Shown here in pieces: positions 1 to 9,027 of a stretch of DNA of 64,000 nt. This stretch comes from Ruegeria_C sp041537905. GTDB lineage: Bacteria > Pseudomonadota > Alphaproteobacteria > Rhodobacterales > Rhodobacteraceae. The stretch is taken from NCBI RefSeq assembly GCF_041537905.1, contig NZ_JBGRUO010000001.1, forward strand, positions 396,966-460,965, written 5' to 3'. Numbering within the stretch: the stretch's first letter is position 1; the number at the start of each line of letters is the position of its first letter. The translations under genes were made by a program, and so were the position numbers. Under the pieces are notes generated by a model. That model had not been told where the DNA came from and ran no database searches. It was given only the letters and a program-made list of their open reading frames with translations.

Positions 1-1
1 T

Positions 2-1483
2 CTAGCGTCATACGGGAACAGAACTGTCAAAGCGCCGAATATGGACCGCCTTGCGCAAAACGGCGTGGTGTTTGAGAACTGCTATTGCAACCTGCCCATG
101 TGCGGTCCGTCCCGCGCGTCGATGCACGCGGGCAAACTGCCCTTCTCGATCGAAATGTACGACAATGCCAGCGAGTTTCACGCCGACATCCCCACCTTCG
201 CCCACTACCTGCGCAGCATGGACTACCGGGTTGAGATGTCTGGCAAGATGCACTTTGTCGGCCCCGATCAGCTGCACGGATATGACAAGCGCCATACAAC
301 CGAGATTTATCCGGCGAACTTTGCCTGGACCGTGGATTGGTCCAAAGGGCGGGAATACAAACCCACCAACCTGACCATGGCGCCGATCCTGGAAAGCGGC
401 CCGGCCATCCGCACCATGCAAATGGATTATGATGACGAGGTCGAATACCACGGCATTCAGGCGCTGTATGATCTGGCCCGCAAGGGCGATGACCGCCCTT
501 TCATGCTGACGGTCTCCTTCACCTCACCGCATTCGCCCTTTGTGATCGGTCAGGAATATTGGGATATCTACGACCATGATGAGATCGAATACCCTGCCGT
601 CGATCCGTTGGATCTGGACGAGATGGACCATCTCAGCCGCAATCTGCATTATTGCCAGTCCCGCCACGAATTTACCGTCACCCCCGAAGACCGCCGAAAA
701 GCACGCCACGGGTATTATGGCATGATCTCGTATATCGACGAGAAAGTCGGGCATCTTGTCGATGTTCTGGAAAGAACCGGTCAGATCGACAATACCATCG
801 TCATCCTTACCGCCGACCACGGCGAGATGATGGGCGAGCGTGGCATGTGGTTCAAACAACACTTCTTCGAATGGGCCGCCAGCGTGCCCTTCATCGTTTA
901 CGCGCCGGAACGCTATGCGCCGGCGCGGGTGAAAGAAAACGTTTCACTTGTCGATCTCCTCCCAACGCTTGTGGATCTGGCAGCTGGCGGTTCGTTCGAA
1001 GACTATGCCGCGCCCATTGACGGGCAATCGCTGGTTCCCGCCCTCAGCGGGGATACAACCGGCCTGTCGGATGTGGTGATTTCCGAATTTGCCGCCGACG
1101 GCTCTACAGGTCCCAGCCGAATGGTCAAGAAAGGTCCGTGGAAGCTGATGTGGCTCGAAGGGGTCGATACGCTGCTGTACAACATCGACAAGGATCCCAA
1201 CGAGGTGAACAACCGCGCCGCCGATCCCGACTGCGCGGATATCCGGGACGAGTTGGAGGCCATTCTGTTCGACGGCTGGGACCCGGACGATCTGCGCAAT
1301 GCGATCCGGGCCAGCCAGGTCCGTCGCCTGGCTATCCACAAGGTGACGGGCGGCGATCCGACCTATGTCTATACCGTCCGCCATGATGATGGGGACCGGT
1401 ACATCCGAAACGCTGGTGCCGCAGATACGAAAGCACGCGCGCGCCTGCCCTATGTGGCTCCTGCGAAACCCGATCTGGTATAG
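2..1483 (+). CDS. betC: Choline-sulfatase (5' end outside window)
   Basis: Sulfatase predicted to hydrolyse choline-O-sulfate to choline and sulfate in the cytoplasm. The reading frame is open from base 2 with no start, so the N-terminus lies outside the window; the first internal Met is at 41. The sulfatase signature CGPSR has its formylglycine-precursor Cys codon at 101-103. It is followed by choline-sulfatase hallmarks: an IPTFAHYLR block, SGKMHFVGPDQLHG, the metal-binding stretch ILTADHGEMMGERGMWFK, and a C-terminal choline-sulfatase-type tail (residues around DLRNAIRASQ onward). The next gene starts 3 bases after the stop and encodes a choline-dehydrogenase-like enzyme, which supports a choline sulfate to betaine route. 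The family assignment is strong; the exact substrate is inferred from motif similarity and context. Confidence 0.9.
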   Translation, partial: LASYGNRTVKAPNMDRLAQNGVVFENCYCNLPMCGPSRASMHAGKLPFSIEMYDNASEFHADIPTFAHYLRSMDYRVEMSGKMHFVGPDQLHGYDKRHTTEIYPANFAWTVDWSKGREYKPTNLTMAPILESGPAIRTMQMDYDDEVEYHGIQALYDLARKGDDRPFMLTVSFTSPHSPFVIGQEYWDIYDHDEIEYPAVDPLDLDEMDHLSRNLHYCQSRHEFTVTPEDRRKARHGYYGMISYIDEKVGHLVDVLERTGQIDNTIVILTADHGEMMGERGMWFKQHFFEWAASVPFIVYAPERYAPARVKENVSLVDLLPTLVDLAAGGSFEDYAAPIDGQSLVPALSGDTTGLSDVVISEFAADGSTGPSRMVKKGPWKLMWLEGVDTLLYNIDKDPNEVNNRAADPDCADIRDELEAILFDGWDPDDLRNAIRASQVRRLAIHKVTGGDPTYVYTVRHDDGDRYIRNAGAADTKARARLPYVAPAKPDLV

Positions 1484-1485
1484 AA

Positions 1486-3102
1486 ATGTCCTACGATTAC
1501 ATAATCATAGGCGCAGGCTCAGCTGGCTGCGTCATCGCCAACCGATTGTCCGCAGACCCCAATATCCGGGTGCTGCTGCTTGAAGCCGGAGGCAAGGACA
1601 CAAACCCTTGGATTCACATTCCGGTTGGCTATTTCAAGACATTGCACAACCCGAACACCGACTGGTGCTACAAAACCGAGCCCGATCCGGGTCTCAACGG
1701 GCGCGCGCTGGACTGGCCGCGCGGCAAGACGCTTGGCGGATCTTCCTCGATCAATGGTCTGCTCTATGTCCGAGGTCAGAAAGAGGATTATGATCGCTGG
1801 GCTCAGTTGGGCAACACAGGCTGGTCCTGGGACGATGTCCTGCCATTGTTCAAACGTTCAGAAAACCATGAAGACGGCGATCCCGAACTTCATGGTAAGG
1901 ACGGGGAACTGGCGGTCTCGCTGATCCGCGCGAAATCCAAAATATCCGAGGCCTTCATAGGCGCGGCCGTGGAAATGGGCGTGCCTCGGACCGACGACTA
2001 TAATGGCCCTGATCAGGAAGGCGCCGGTTACTTTCACCAAACCGCGCGCAAGGGGTTTCGGTGTTCATCGGCCAAGGCCTTCCTGACCCCGATCAAGAAA
2101 ACCCGTCAGAACCTTGACGTCGTCACTCACGCCCATACAACCGGCCTTGTTTTTGCCCCAGACGCGCCGAAACAGGTGACGGGCGTTTCCTATTCCCGCG
2201 AGGGGTCATCCAATCGCGCCATGCTGAAACCGGGTGGTGAAGTGATCCTGTCCGCCGGAGCCATCGGTTCACCGCAATTGCTGGAAGTGTCCGGCATCGG
2301 CAACCCCCAGGTGCTCAGTGCAGCGGGCATCGAGGCCCGCCATGCGTTGCCCGGAGTCGGTGAACACCTGCAGGATCATTTGCAGATCCGCCTTGTTTAT
2401 GAAGTCAACGTTCCGACACTGAATGATGCGATCAACAACGTCCTCCATCGCGCGGCCATTGGCATCGAATACGGTTTGCGCCGCACCGGGCCGATGAGCC
2501 TTGGCGCCAGCCAGGTGGCGATCTTTGCCAAGTCGATGCAGGGGCTTGAGACCCCCGATATCCAGTTCCATTTCCAACCCCTTTCCGCCGACAAGCCGGG
2601 CATCGAGATGCACCCTTTCTCGGGCTTCACCTCTTCCGTTTGCCAGCTGCGACCAGAAAGCCGGGGTCACATCCACGTCACCTCGCCCGATGCGCAGGTC
2701 TATCCCAAGATCGTTCCAAACTACCTGTCGACCACCGGTGATCAGCTATGCGCGATCCGCGCGGTGAAATTCGCCCGCGCCATGACCAAAACCAATGCGC
2801 TGGCTCCCTACATCGTGCGCGAACATGTACCCTCGGGCAAGGTCGAGACGGATGAAGACCATCTCGAAGCCGCACGTGATATGGCGCAGACAATCTATCA
2901 TCCAACCTCGACCTGCAAAATGGGCACTGATGATCGTGCCGTAGTCGATCCGCGACTGCGTGTGCACGGCATCCGTGGTCTACGCGTTGCCGACGCCTCG
3001 GTCATGCCTGACATTGTCAGTGGCAACACCAACGCGCCGACGATCATGATCGGGGAAAAATGCTGCGACATGGTCCTAGAAGATCGCAGAAAACCTTCAT
3101 AA
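1486..3102 (+). CDS. GMC-family FAD oxidoreductase, choline dehydrogenase-like
   Basis: 538-aa glucose-methanol-choline oxidoreductase, usual length for the family. The N-terminal Rossmann motif GAGSAGCVIANRL (residues 9-21) binds FAD. The GMC signature region around residue 83 reads RGKTLGGSSSINGLLYVRG, the second GMC signature around GAIGSPQLLEVSGIG is present, and the C-terminal active-site region contains TIYHPTSTCKMG and SGNTNAPTIMIGEK. Because it directly follows the choline-sulfatase gene, oxidation of choline to betaine aldehyde is a reasonable role. Closely related GMC enzymes oxidise other alcohols, however, so I do not assign betA. The start at 1486 sits 3 bases after the upstream stop, consistent with co-transcription. 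Confidence 0.85.
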   Translation: MSYDYIIIGAGSAGCVIANRLSADPNIRVLLLEAGGKDTNPWIHIPVGYFKTLHNPNTDWCYKTEPDPGLNGRALDWPRGKTLGGSSSINGLLYVRGQKEDYDRWAQLGNTGWSWDDVLPLFKRSENHEDGDPELHGKDGELAVSLIRAKSKISEAFIGAAVEMGVPRTDDYNGPDQEGAGYFHQTARKGFRCSSAKAFLTPIKKTRQNLDVVTHAHTTGLVFAPDAPKQVTGVSYSREGSSNRAMLKPGGEVILSAGAIGSPQLLEVSGIGNPQVLSAAGIEARHALPGVGEHLQDHLQIRLVYEVNVPTLNDAINNVLHRAAIGIEYGLRRTGPMSLGASQVAIFAKSMQGLETPDIQFHFQPLSADKPGIEMHPFSGFTSSVCQLRPESRGHIHVTSPDAQVYPKIVPNYLSTTGDQLCAIRAVKFARAMTKTNALAPYIVREHVPSGKVETDEDHLEAARDMAQTIYHPTSTCKMGTDDRAVVDPRLRVHGIRGLRVADASVMPDIVSGNTNAPTIMIGEKCCDMVLEDRRKPS

Positions 3103-3295
3103 GACAAACTCATACCCACCCGTCCAGAAGCAATAGCCATGAAGATGGCAAACGGATTCGGGTAGGCCCCACGGAAACCCGATGCCGCCCGATTTAGGGG
3201 GAATGGGCGGGCAATCGTTACCTAGACCCGTTCGTGTTTTTGCCTGATGATCGGCTTCGACCTCGCTCCCGAAGCGCGGGAATCACGGGATAATA

Positions 3296-4114
3296 TTGGA
3301 GTTGCACGTGGAAGAACTGCTCACTCAGACGGAATTTGTCTGGCCGTTGATACTCAACGCGACCAAGGCACTTGCTGTCCTCATCGTCGGCTGGATCGTC
3401 GCTGGCGCCATTGGCGGCATGGTGCGCCGCAAGGTGAATTCGACGCCTCATATTGACCCAACGCTGGGAAATTTCTTTGCCAGCATGGTGAAATGGGCGA
3501 TCCTGGCGATGGTCATCGTGGCCGTGCTTGGTATCTTCGGGATCCAGGCCACCAGTATCGTTGCGGTTCTTGGTGCCGCCTCGCTGGCTATCGGCCTCGC
3601 TCTGCAGGGCACGCTGAGTGATCTCGCAGCAGGCGTGATGATCGTGATTTTCCGGCCCTACAAGCTGGGTCAATATGTCGATATCGGCGGCACCGCAGGT
3701 ACGGTGAAAGAAGTCAATCTGTTCACCACCGAGTTGGTAACGCCCGATAATGTGCAGATCATCGTGCCCAACGGGCAAGCCTGGGGGTCGATCATCGTCA
3801 ACTATTCGGCCCATGACACGCGTCGGGTCGATCTGGTCTTTGGCATCGATTATGGCGACAATGCCGATGCGGCGATGAAGATCATTCTGGACACCGCGCA
3901 GGCAGATGGCCGGGTTCTGTCCGATCCCGAACCCTGGGTGCGGGTTACCAATCTGGGCGACAGCTCTGTCGATCTGACGGCGCGGCTCTGGTGCAACGCC
4001 GCCGATTACTGGGATCTGAAATTCATGCTGACCCAGAAGGTGAAAGAGGCGTTTGATGCGCAGGGCATCTCGATCCCCTATCCCCATGCGGTTGAGATTC
4101 AGAAAGCCGGATAA
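3296..4114 (+). CDS. mscS: Small-conductance mechanosensitive channel (MscS family)
   Basis: 272-aa inner-membrane channel that releases solutes on hypo-osmotic shock. Three hydrophobic segments are visible: roughly residues 12-40, 60-85 and 88-120. The third is the pore helix of the MscS family, Gly/Ala-rich around GAASLAIGLALQGTLSDLAAG, followed by the beta-domain motif FRPYKLGQYVDIGG and the C-terminal cytoplasmic domain. The start at 3296 is TTG; a GTG at 3308 is an alternative. It faces alanine dehydrogenase tail to tail, with a shared terminator hairpin between them. Its nearness to osmolyte (choline) metabolism fits osmotic adaptation, but a functional link is inference. Confidence 0.88.
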   Translation: MELHVEELLTQTEFVWPLILNATKALAVLIVGWIVAGAIGGMVRRKVNSTPHIDPTLGNFFASMVKWAILAMVIVAVLGIFGIQATSIVAVLGAASLAIGLALQGTLSDLAAGVMIVIFRPYKLGQYVDIGGTAGTVKEVNLFTTELVTPDNVQIIVPNGQAWGSIIVNYSAHDTRRVDLVFGIDYGDNADAAMKIILDTAQADGRVLSDPEPWVRVTNLGDSSVDLTARLWCNAADYWDLKFMLTQKVKEAFDAQGISIPYPHAVEIQKAG

Positions 4115-4144
4115 GCGAAACTCACGACCCACCACTCACTTGGG

Positions 4145-4179
4145 AAAACGCTGCGCGCTGCGCGGCGTTTTCTTGTTTT
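4145..4179. terminator. Bidirectional rho-independent terminator
   Basis: An 11-bp inverted repeat (arms 4145-4155 and 4161-4171, one T-G pair, 5-base loop) begins with AAAACG and ends with CGTTTT, followed by a T-rich tail on the plus strand. It lies between the convergent mscS and alanine dehydrogenase genes. The A-run/T-run symmetry lets it work for both. Confidence 0.75.
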
Positions 4180-4186
4180 CAAGGTG

Positions 4187-5305
4187 TCAGGATTTCACCG
4201 CGACCGTGGGCGATACCACGTTAATCCCCAGCGCCCTGCCGACCGCATAATAGGTCAGCTGCCCGGCATGTACATTCAGCCCGTTCAGCAGATGCGGGTC
4301 ATCCAGACAGGCCTGTTTCCAGCCCTTGTCCGCCAGCGCCAACATGAACGGCATGGTGGCGTTGCCCAGAGCGATGGTCGAAGTCCGCGCCACTGCGCCG
4401 GGCATATTGGCGACGCAATAATGCATGATCCCGTCCACGTCATAGATCGGATCGGCATGGGTTGTGGCGCGCGAGGTCTCGAAACAGCCGCCCTGGTCAA
4501 TGGCCACATCCACGATGGCTGCGCCGGGCTTCATCTCGGAGAGCTGCGCCTTCGAGATCAGCTTGGGCGCTGCCGCACCGGGGATCAGAACCGCGCCGAT
4601 CACCATATCCGCCTGCCGCACCAGCTCGATGGTCGATCCGGCGGTGGAGTACTGGTTCTTGAAGGTCCGCCCAAAAACGTCGTCGAGATATTTCAGCCGG
4701 TTCAGAGAGCGATCCAGCACAGTCACATCTGCGCCCATCCCCGCCGCCACGCGGGCCGCGTGGGTGCCCACAACGCCACCACCGATCACCACCACCCGCG
4801 CCGGGCCAACACCGGGCACGCCGCCCATCAGCACGCCGCGCCCGCCATTGGCCTTTTGCAGCGTCCAGGCCCCCATCTGCGGCGCCAGCCGCCCGGCCAC
4901 CTCGGACATGGGCGCCAACAAGGGCAGGCCGCCCGAATTGTCTGTCACGGTCTCATAAGCAATGGCGGTGCAGCCCGAGGCCAGAAGATCATGGGTCTGA
5001 TCGGGATCGGGTGCCAGATGCAGATAGGTGAACAGAAGTTGGCCCTCGCGCAGCATCTTGCGCTCGACCGCCTGCGGCTCCTTGACCTTCACGATCATGT
5101 CGGCGGTGGCAAAGACTTCCTCTGCCGTATCCACGATCACCGCGCCTGCGGCGACATAATCGGCATCCTCGAACCCTGCACCGGCCCCGGCCATGGTCTC
5201 GATGATCACCTCGTGGCCATGTTGCACGGCCTCATAGGCGGCGTTCGGGGTCATGCCGACGCGAAATTCCTGCGGCTTGATCTCTTTCGGGCACCCGATT
5301 TTCAT
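4187..5305 (-). CDS. ald: Alanine dehydrogenase
   Basis: 372-aa NAD-dependent enzyme interconverting L-alanine with pyruvate and ammonia. The start is the ATG at 5305 (protein begins MKIGCPKEIKPQEFRV), preceded by a GGGAGAG ribosome-binding site; the frame stays open 38 codons further upstream, but those have no family counterpart. Visible family features are the N-terminal substrate region with KVKEPQ and FTYLHLAPD (catalytic Lys and His), the NAD-binding Rossmann motif VIGGGVVGTHAARVAAGMGADV around residue 170, and a C-terminal NMPGAVARTST block. It is divergent from an Lrp/AsnC-type regulator, the standard ald arrangement in alphaproteobacteria, so control by that neighbour is likely. Confidence 0.95.
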   Translation of the reverse strand: MKIGCPKEIKPQEFRVGMTPNAAYEAVQHGHEVIIETMAGAGAGFEDADYVAAGAVIVDTAEEVFATADMIVKVKEPQAVERKMLREGQLLFTYLHLAPDPDQTHDLLASGCTAIAYETVTDNSGGLPLLAPMSEVAGRLAPQMGAWTLQKANGGRGVLMGGVPGVGPARVVVIGGGVVGTHAARVAAGMGADVTVLDRSLNRLKYLDDVFGRTFKNQYSTAGSTIELVRQADMVIGAVLIPGAAAPKLISKAQLSEMKPGAAIVDVAIDQGGCFETSRATTHADPIYDVDGIMHYCVANMPGAVARTSTIALGNATMPFMLALADKGWKQACLDDPHLLNGLNVHAGQLTYYAVGRALGINVVSPTVAVKS

Positions 5306-5443
5306 TGTCTCTCTCCCAATTCTCAAACTGCCTAAAATATGTGCAATTTGACAAAGGATTTCTGTGAAACCTTCCTCGCAAATTGGCTTGTGATGTGTGT
5401 ATTCTTCGAACAAATCCAAAAATCATGCAAAAGGCTTGCGCCA
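5306..5443. promoter_or_regulatory. Divergent ald / Lrp-type regulator control region
   Basis: 138 bases between the alanine dehydrogenase start and the proposed start of the Lrp-family regulator. It must hold both promoters and probably the regulator binding sites. A possible TTGACA is at 5348 and a TATTCT at about 5399, but they are not spaced as one promoter. No operator could be fixed by eye. Confidence 0.4.
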
Positions 5444-5902
5444 TTGACACTGGACACAACAGATCGACGGATTCTCACTGAGTTGCAGAAGAAAGGGCGT
5501 ATGTCCAATGCGGACCTGTCCGACCGGGTGAATCTCTCACCCTCGGCCTGTCACCGGCGCGTGCAGCGGTTGGAAGCTGAGGGCTATATTCGCAACTATG
5601 TTGCGCTGCTGGATGCGCGCAAGCTGGGCGTGCCAACAACCGTGTTTGTCGAGATCACGCTGCAAGGGCAAGCCGATGAGGTTCTGGACGCGTTCGAGAA
5701 GGGCGTGTCGCGGATACCGGACGTGCTGGAATGCCACCTGATGGCAGGTACGGCGGATTACATCCTCAAGGTCGTTGCCGAAAACACCGAAGATTTCGCG
5801 CGTATCCACCGTCAGTATCTGGCGCGGCTGCCGGGGGTGGCGCAGATGCAATCCTCGTTTGCTCTGCGCACCGTGTTCAAGACCACCGCGCTTCCGGTCT
5901 GA
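5444..5902 (+). CDS. Lrp/AsnC-family transcriptional regulator
   Basis: Leucine-responsive-type regulator of about 152 aa, probably controlling the divergent alanine dehydrogenase gene in response to alanine (AldR role, inferred from the arrangement). The N-terminal winged helix-turn-helix is clear (LDTTDRRILTELQKKG, then SNADLSDRVNLSPSACHRRVQRLEAEGYI), followed by the effector-binding RAM/AsnC_ligand domain ending RTVFKTTALPV. The frame is open from 5339, but that would add a 35-residue tail not found in the family. I choose the TTG at 5444, preceded by AAAAGG; an ATG at 5393 is an alternative without a visible ribosome-binding site. Confidence 0.88.
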   Translation: MTLDTTDRRILTELQKKGRMSNADLSDRVNLSPSACHRRVQRLEAEGYIRNYVALLDARKLGVPTTVFVEITLQGQADEVLDAFEKGVSRIPDVLECHLMAGTADYILKVVAENTEDFARIHRQYLARLPGVAQMQSSFALRTVFKTTALPV

Positions 5903-6011
5903 ACACATGGTGCCTGCACGATTGGCTACATCGGGAAAGGTCGATCGTGAAAAGCAGGGGTTCGGAGAGCAATCTTTCAATCACCCAGAACCGAGAACGC
6001 CCGAAAAACGA

Positions 6012-6459
6012 ATGAGCGGGAAAAACCATAACTGATGAAGAAGAAGTTCGTGCAGCTTCTCAGTCGTTTTATGGGGCGTTAAACAGCGTACTTTACAAAA
6101 ACGCCGAACCAATGCGCGACGTCTGGCTTCACAGCCCAGAGGTCACGGCGATGAGGCCCAACGGCGGCAGGGAGGTTGGCTGAGAACAGCTATGGGATGC
6201 CTGGAAACATGTGGCGGAGGTATTTTCAGGCGGTCATGTCGAGTTGATCGAGCAATACATCGTGACCGTCGGCGATCTCGCTTACGAGATTGGTCTGGAA
6301 CTTGGTGAGTTTTCGCCAGGCGGGGAAGACGTCGAGGTCGCGCACCAGGCAACAAACATCTACCGCCGGACAGACGAAGGTTGAAAGATCGTTCACCACC
6401 ACACCGACAAATCAGATGGTGCGCTCGCAGCCTTTCACCGTCTTGAGGGCAGCGATTGA
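6012..6459 (+). pseudogene. SnoaL-like / ketosteroid-isomerase-fold protein, inactivated
   Basis: Remnant of a ~150-codon SnoaL-like (NTF2-fold) gene. After a probable +1 shift in the G/A run near 6018-6025 (the ATG at 6012 is out of frame with the rest), one frame from 6031 to 6459 translates to a recognisable protein: EEEVRAASQSFYGALN, then VWLHSPEVTAMRPNGGREVG, EQLWDAWKHVAEVFSGGHVE, VGDLAYEIGLELGEF and QATNIYRRTDEG followed by KIVHHHTDKSD. Only two stops interrupt it, TGA at 6181-6183 and TGA at 6382-6384. Both fall where this family normally has Trp (the GW of REVGWEQ and the W of GEWKMVHHHTD). I call it a pseudogene; its former function is unknown. Confidence 0.75.
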
Positions 6460-6702
6460 GATGTTGCGCGCCGTGTAGTGAGAAATTGATAGCATCTCTG
6501 CTCACAATTAGCCGTTAGCGCAAAACTGCGCATTTGTCCGCACGATATCGGTTCGGGAAGCTGAGATATGTCCATTTGCAGGGAATAGCGGCTGTTCAGG
6601 CTGCCACGCCAGCATCTAAACACAGCGGTGAGCAACAGGTGTCGTTCGCGAGCATGTTGGGCTTAGTGAAAGATGTGTGCAAATCCGGCGCGCAACCGCT
6701 GT

Positions 6703-7509
6703 CTACCGGGAGGCCAACCTGATCGCAGACCACGGTGGATCGACCAACCGGTTCCCCAGAAATTCGCTGGGGCTGACACCGAGGGTTTGCCGGAACATAT
6801 AGCTGAACGCACTTGAAGACTCGTATCCCATGTCGAGCGCAACCGATGTCACGCTCTGACCGGATGCGAGGAGCGAGACGGCGTGCAAGATCCGCGCGTG
6901 CCGTAACCACCTGGAAGGCGGCATGCCTGTATCAGCAACGAACAGGCGCTCAATCGTTTTTCGGCTGGCAGGCACATCTGACAGCCAAGCCCCCACCGAG
7001 CGCACACTGCCGGGATCATCCAGCGCGGCTTGAGCGACCCCGCGAATGCGAGCATCTTTCGGCAGGACCAGAGACAGTGGCACATCTTGCGCCGAGAGTA
7101 GTTCATATCGAAGCAAGTTGTGCAGCGCTTCGTTATGCTTTGCACCGCGCGCAAGTGTGCCCTCTGGCATCGCAGCGATGAACAATGCTCCAAGGAGCGG
7201 CGTCATCGCGACGACCCGGACGTCACCGCCAAGCCGATCCGCCTCGTCGCGATTTACGTCCACGTAGAGCATGACATTGTTGGACCCGTAGCGCATCCAA
7301 TGCTCGGTATCCGGGGGAATCCAGATCGCCATTGCCGGACTGAGAAGCAGGACGCGGTCGGGGGTTCCGACATACATCGAGCCAGACGCTGCTGAGATGA
7401 GCTGGCCAAAATCGTGGGCGTGCCAGTCGTAGCTTTCTCCGGGCTCCGGCTTGATCGTCTCCCCGAAGTATCGAGGGCGATCCACGTTGCCTGGTCGTGT
7501 GTCTTGCAA
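6703..7509 (-). CDS. AraC-family transcriptional regulator
   Basis: 268-aa regulator. The N-terminal half is a cupin-type sensor (WHAHDFGQLISAASG and PPDTEHWMRYGS). The C-terminal ~100 residues hold the double helix-turn-helix of the AraC family (SRKTIERLFVADTG, RWLRHARILHAVSLL, VTSVALDMGYESSSAFSYMF, GVSPSEF). It is divergent from an MFS transporter gene starting 119 bp away, so it probably controls that transporter. The effector is unknown. Confidence 0.88.
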   Translation of the reverse strand: MQDTRPGNVDRPRYFGETIKPEPGESYDWHAHDFGQLISAASGSMYVGTPDRVLLLSPAMAIWIPPDTEHWMRYGSNNVMLYVDVNRDEADRLGGDVRVVAMTPLLGALFIAAMPEGTLARGAKHNEALHNLLRYELLSAQDVPLSLVLPKDARIRGVAQAALDDPGSVRSVGAWLSDVPASRKTIERLFVADTGMPPSRWLRHARILHAVSLLASGQSVTSVALDMGYESSSAFSYMFRQTLGVSPSEFLGNRLVDPPWSAIRLASR

Positions 7510-7628
7510 TGACGAATCCTCGATGATTGCTTCCTATATCTCGACAGACAGACATATCATCGTCGAGTAGATTTCACCAATCAATCGGACAACGGGTCCG
7601 GCTTCCTGCATCGGACGGCACAACCAAT
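7510..7628. promoter_or_regulatory. Divergent AraC regulator / MFS control region
   Basis: 119-bp intergenic region with two interrupted inverted repeats: CTCGAC (7540-7545) with GTCGAG (7562-7567), and CGATGAT (7521-7527) with ATCATCG (7556-7562). These are plausible regulator sites between divergent genes. The assignment is by position and symmetry only. Confidence 0.35.
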
Positions 7629-8825
7629 ATGAAAAATCGTGCTTTCATGACCTGGTTCGCCTCGGGCCATTTAGCGAATGACTGGCCGATCGCCGCCCTG
7701 TGGCTGATCGTGCCTGCGGCCGGCCTTGCCATGAACCTGTCGCCTGCGGAAGTTGGCTTGCTCTTCACGCTGGCCAGCGGCGGAGCTGCGCTGGCCTATG
7801 TTCCGGCGGGGCTCCTTGCGGATCATGTGTCGAACCGGGGCCGCCTGCTGGTAGGAACGTTCTTCTGGGTTGCTCTCGGCTACGCGCTTGCGGCGCTGGC
7901 CCCGGGGCTTTGGAGCCTCGCAATTCTGCTGACGATTGCCGGAATGGGAAACGCTGCCTGGCATCCGATTGCGACGGGTGTCTTAACCCGTGACAACAAA
8001 AACAGGCGAGCGCGGGCCTTGGGGATACATGCGATAGCCGGCTCGTTCGCTGAAGTTTTGGCTCCATTGTCGGTTGGATTGCTTCTATCGTTCCTTGACT
8101 GGCGCAGCGTGCTGGCCATTTCGGTTCTTCCTTCGGTCTTGATGGGAGTGTGTTTCCTGTGGGTTGCCCGGTTTGTCCCTGTTGCCGAAAACAAGCCGGT
8201 AGATCGGCAAGAAATCCGGGAGTTGATGGGCGCATGGCGCGGCTGCAGGGGATTGCGGATCGCCGGAATGATTTCGCTCTACAATATGTCTCTGATCGCA
8301 TTGCTCAGCATGATCCCGCTATATCTGGCGGCGGTTCACGACCTCGCCCCTGCCACCATCGGGACCATTTTTGCAACCCTACTCATCACAGGCACGCTTG
8401 CTCAGCCATGGGTTGGATGGATATCCGACACGTTCGGTCGCAGGCCGGTTCTTGCAATCGGAAGTGGGCTTGCCGGGTTAGCAATCGCAACGCTGATGTT
8501 AGAGCCGCCATTCTGGTTCATGATTGCCATGATGGCGCTTGGGGTCGCGGCGCTGGATGCTATCCGCTCGGCGATGCTTGCAACTGCCGTCGATCATACG
8601 GATCGCAGCGAAAGCACCACGTTGGGCCTCGCTTTCGCCCTTCTAGATGGTGTCGGCGCGTTTGGAGCGGTTCTGGCCGGGATGGTGGCAGGTATCTCGT
8701 GGAGCATCATGTTCGGCTTGGCTGCTGCACTTGCTTGTGGAGCATTAGTGCTAAGTGTTGGAGCCATCTGCAGATCGCCGGAAGGCGGTGACGCGTCCAC
8801 TGCCGCACGGCTCACATCGCGGTAA
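7629..8825 (+). CDS. Major facilitator superfamily transporter
   Basis: 398-aa integral membrane protein with about 12 hydrophobic segments in two halves, usual for an MFS exporter or importer. The loop motif between helices 2 and 3 (GLLADHVSNRGRLLVG) and its echo in the second half (GWISDTFGRRPVLAIGSGL) are the MFS A-motif. The start is the ATG at 7629 (MKNRAFMTWFASGHL); the frame is open 34 codons further upstream, but that segment overlaps the regulatory region and is not family-like. Substrate unknown. The divergent AraC regulator suggests inducible expression, possibly efflux. Confidence 0.85.
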   Translation: MKNRAFMTWFASGHLANDWPIAALWLIVPAAGLAMNLSPAEVGLLFTLASGGAALAYVPAGLLADHVSNRGRLLVGTFFWVALGYALAALAPGLWSLAILLTIAGMGNAAWHPIATGVLTRDNKNRRARALGIHAIAGSFAEVLAPLSVGLLLSFLDWRSVLAISVLPSVLMGVCFLWVARFVPVAENKPVDRQEIRELMGAWRGCRGLRIAGMISLYNMSLIALLSMIPLYLAAVHDLAPATIGTIFATLLITGTLAQPWVGWISDTFGRRPVLAIGSGLAGLAIATLMLEPPFWFMIAMMALGVAALDAIRSAMLATAVDHTDRSESTTLGLAFALLDGVGAFGAVLAGMVAGISWSIMFGLAAALACGALVLSVGAICRSPEGGDASTAARLTSR

Positions 8826-9027
8826 AGCCTTGTCGCCAGAGAAAAGAACTGAAGAACTGTGTGTCTTGTAACTCCGCAACCGGACACAGGGCATGACGAT
8901 AGACGAAGCGAAGGCTGAACATATGAGACGTTTCTAGCTGCGCTAGGCGGGCTACAGTGAACCTATGCCCAAAAAATTGATCGGTCTCGCTTTGAAGCAA
9001 ACAACATTCAGGAAAGGACCCCATAAG

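Noticed and set aside
3218..4135. 305-codon open frame on the minus strand opposite mscS
   Set aside because: Antisense shadow of a clear MscS gene with no family resemblance; the same applies to long open frames opposite ald, the Bat genes, DUF4255 and the ATPase.
4184..5335. 383-codon plus-strand frame opposite alanine dehydrogenase
   Set aside because: His/Gly/Arg-rich composition typical of a frame antisense to a GC-rich gene; alanine dehydrogenase on the other strand is certain.
6031..6459. Genuine UGA=Trp recoding or selenocysteine
   Set aside because: Genes on all sides end in TGA normally, other Trp codons in the same remnant are TGG, no SECIS-like hairpin was evident after either TGA, and there is also a frameshift near the start; decay is simpler.
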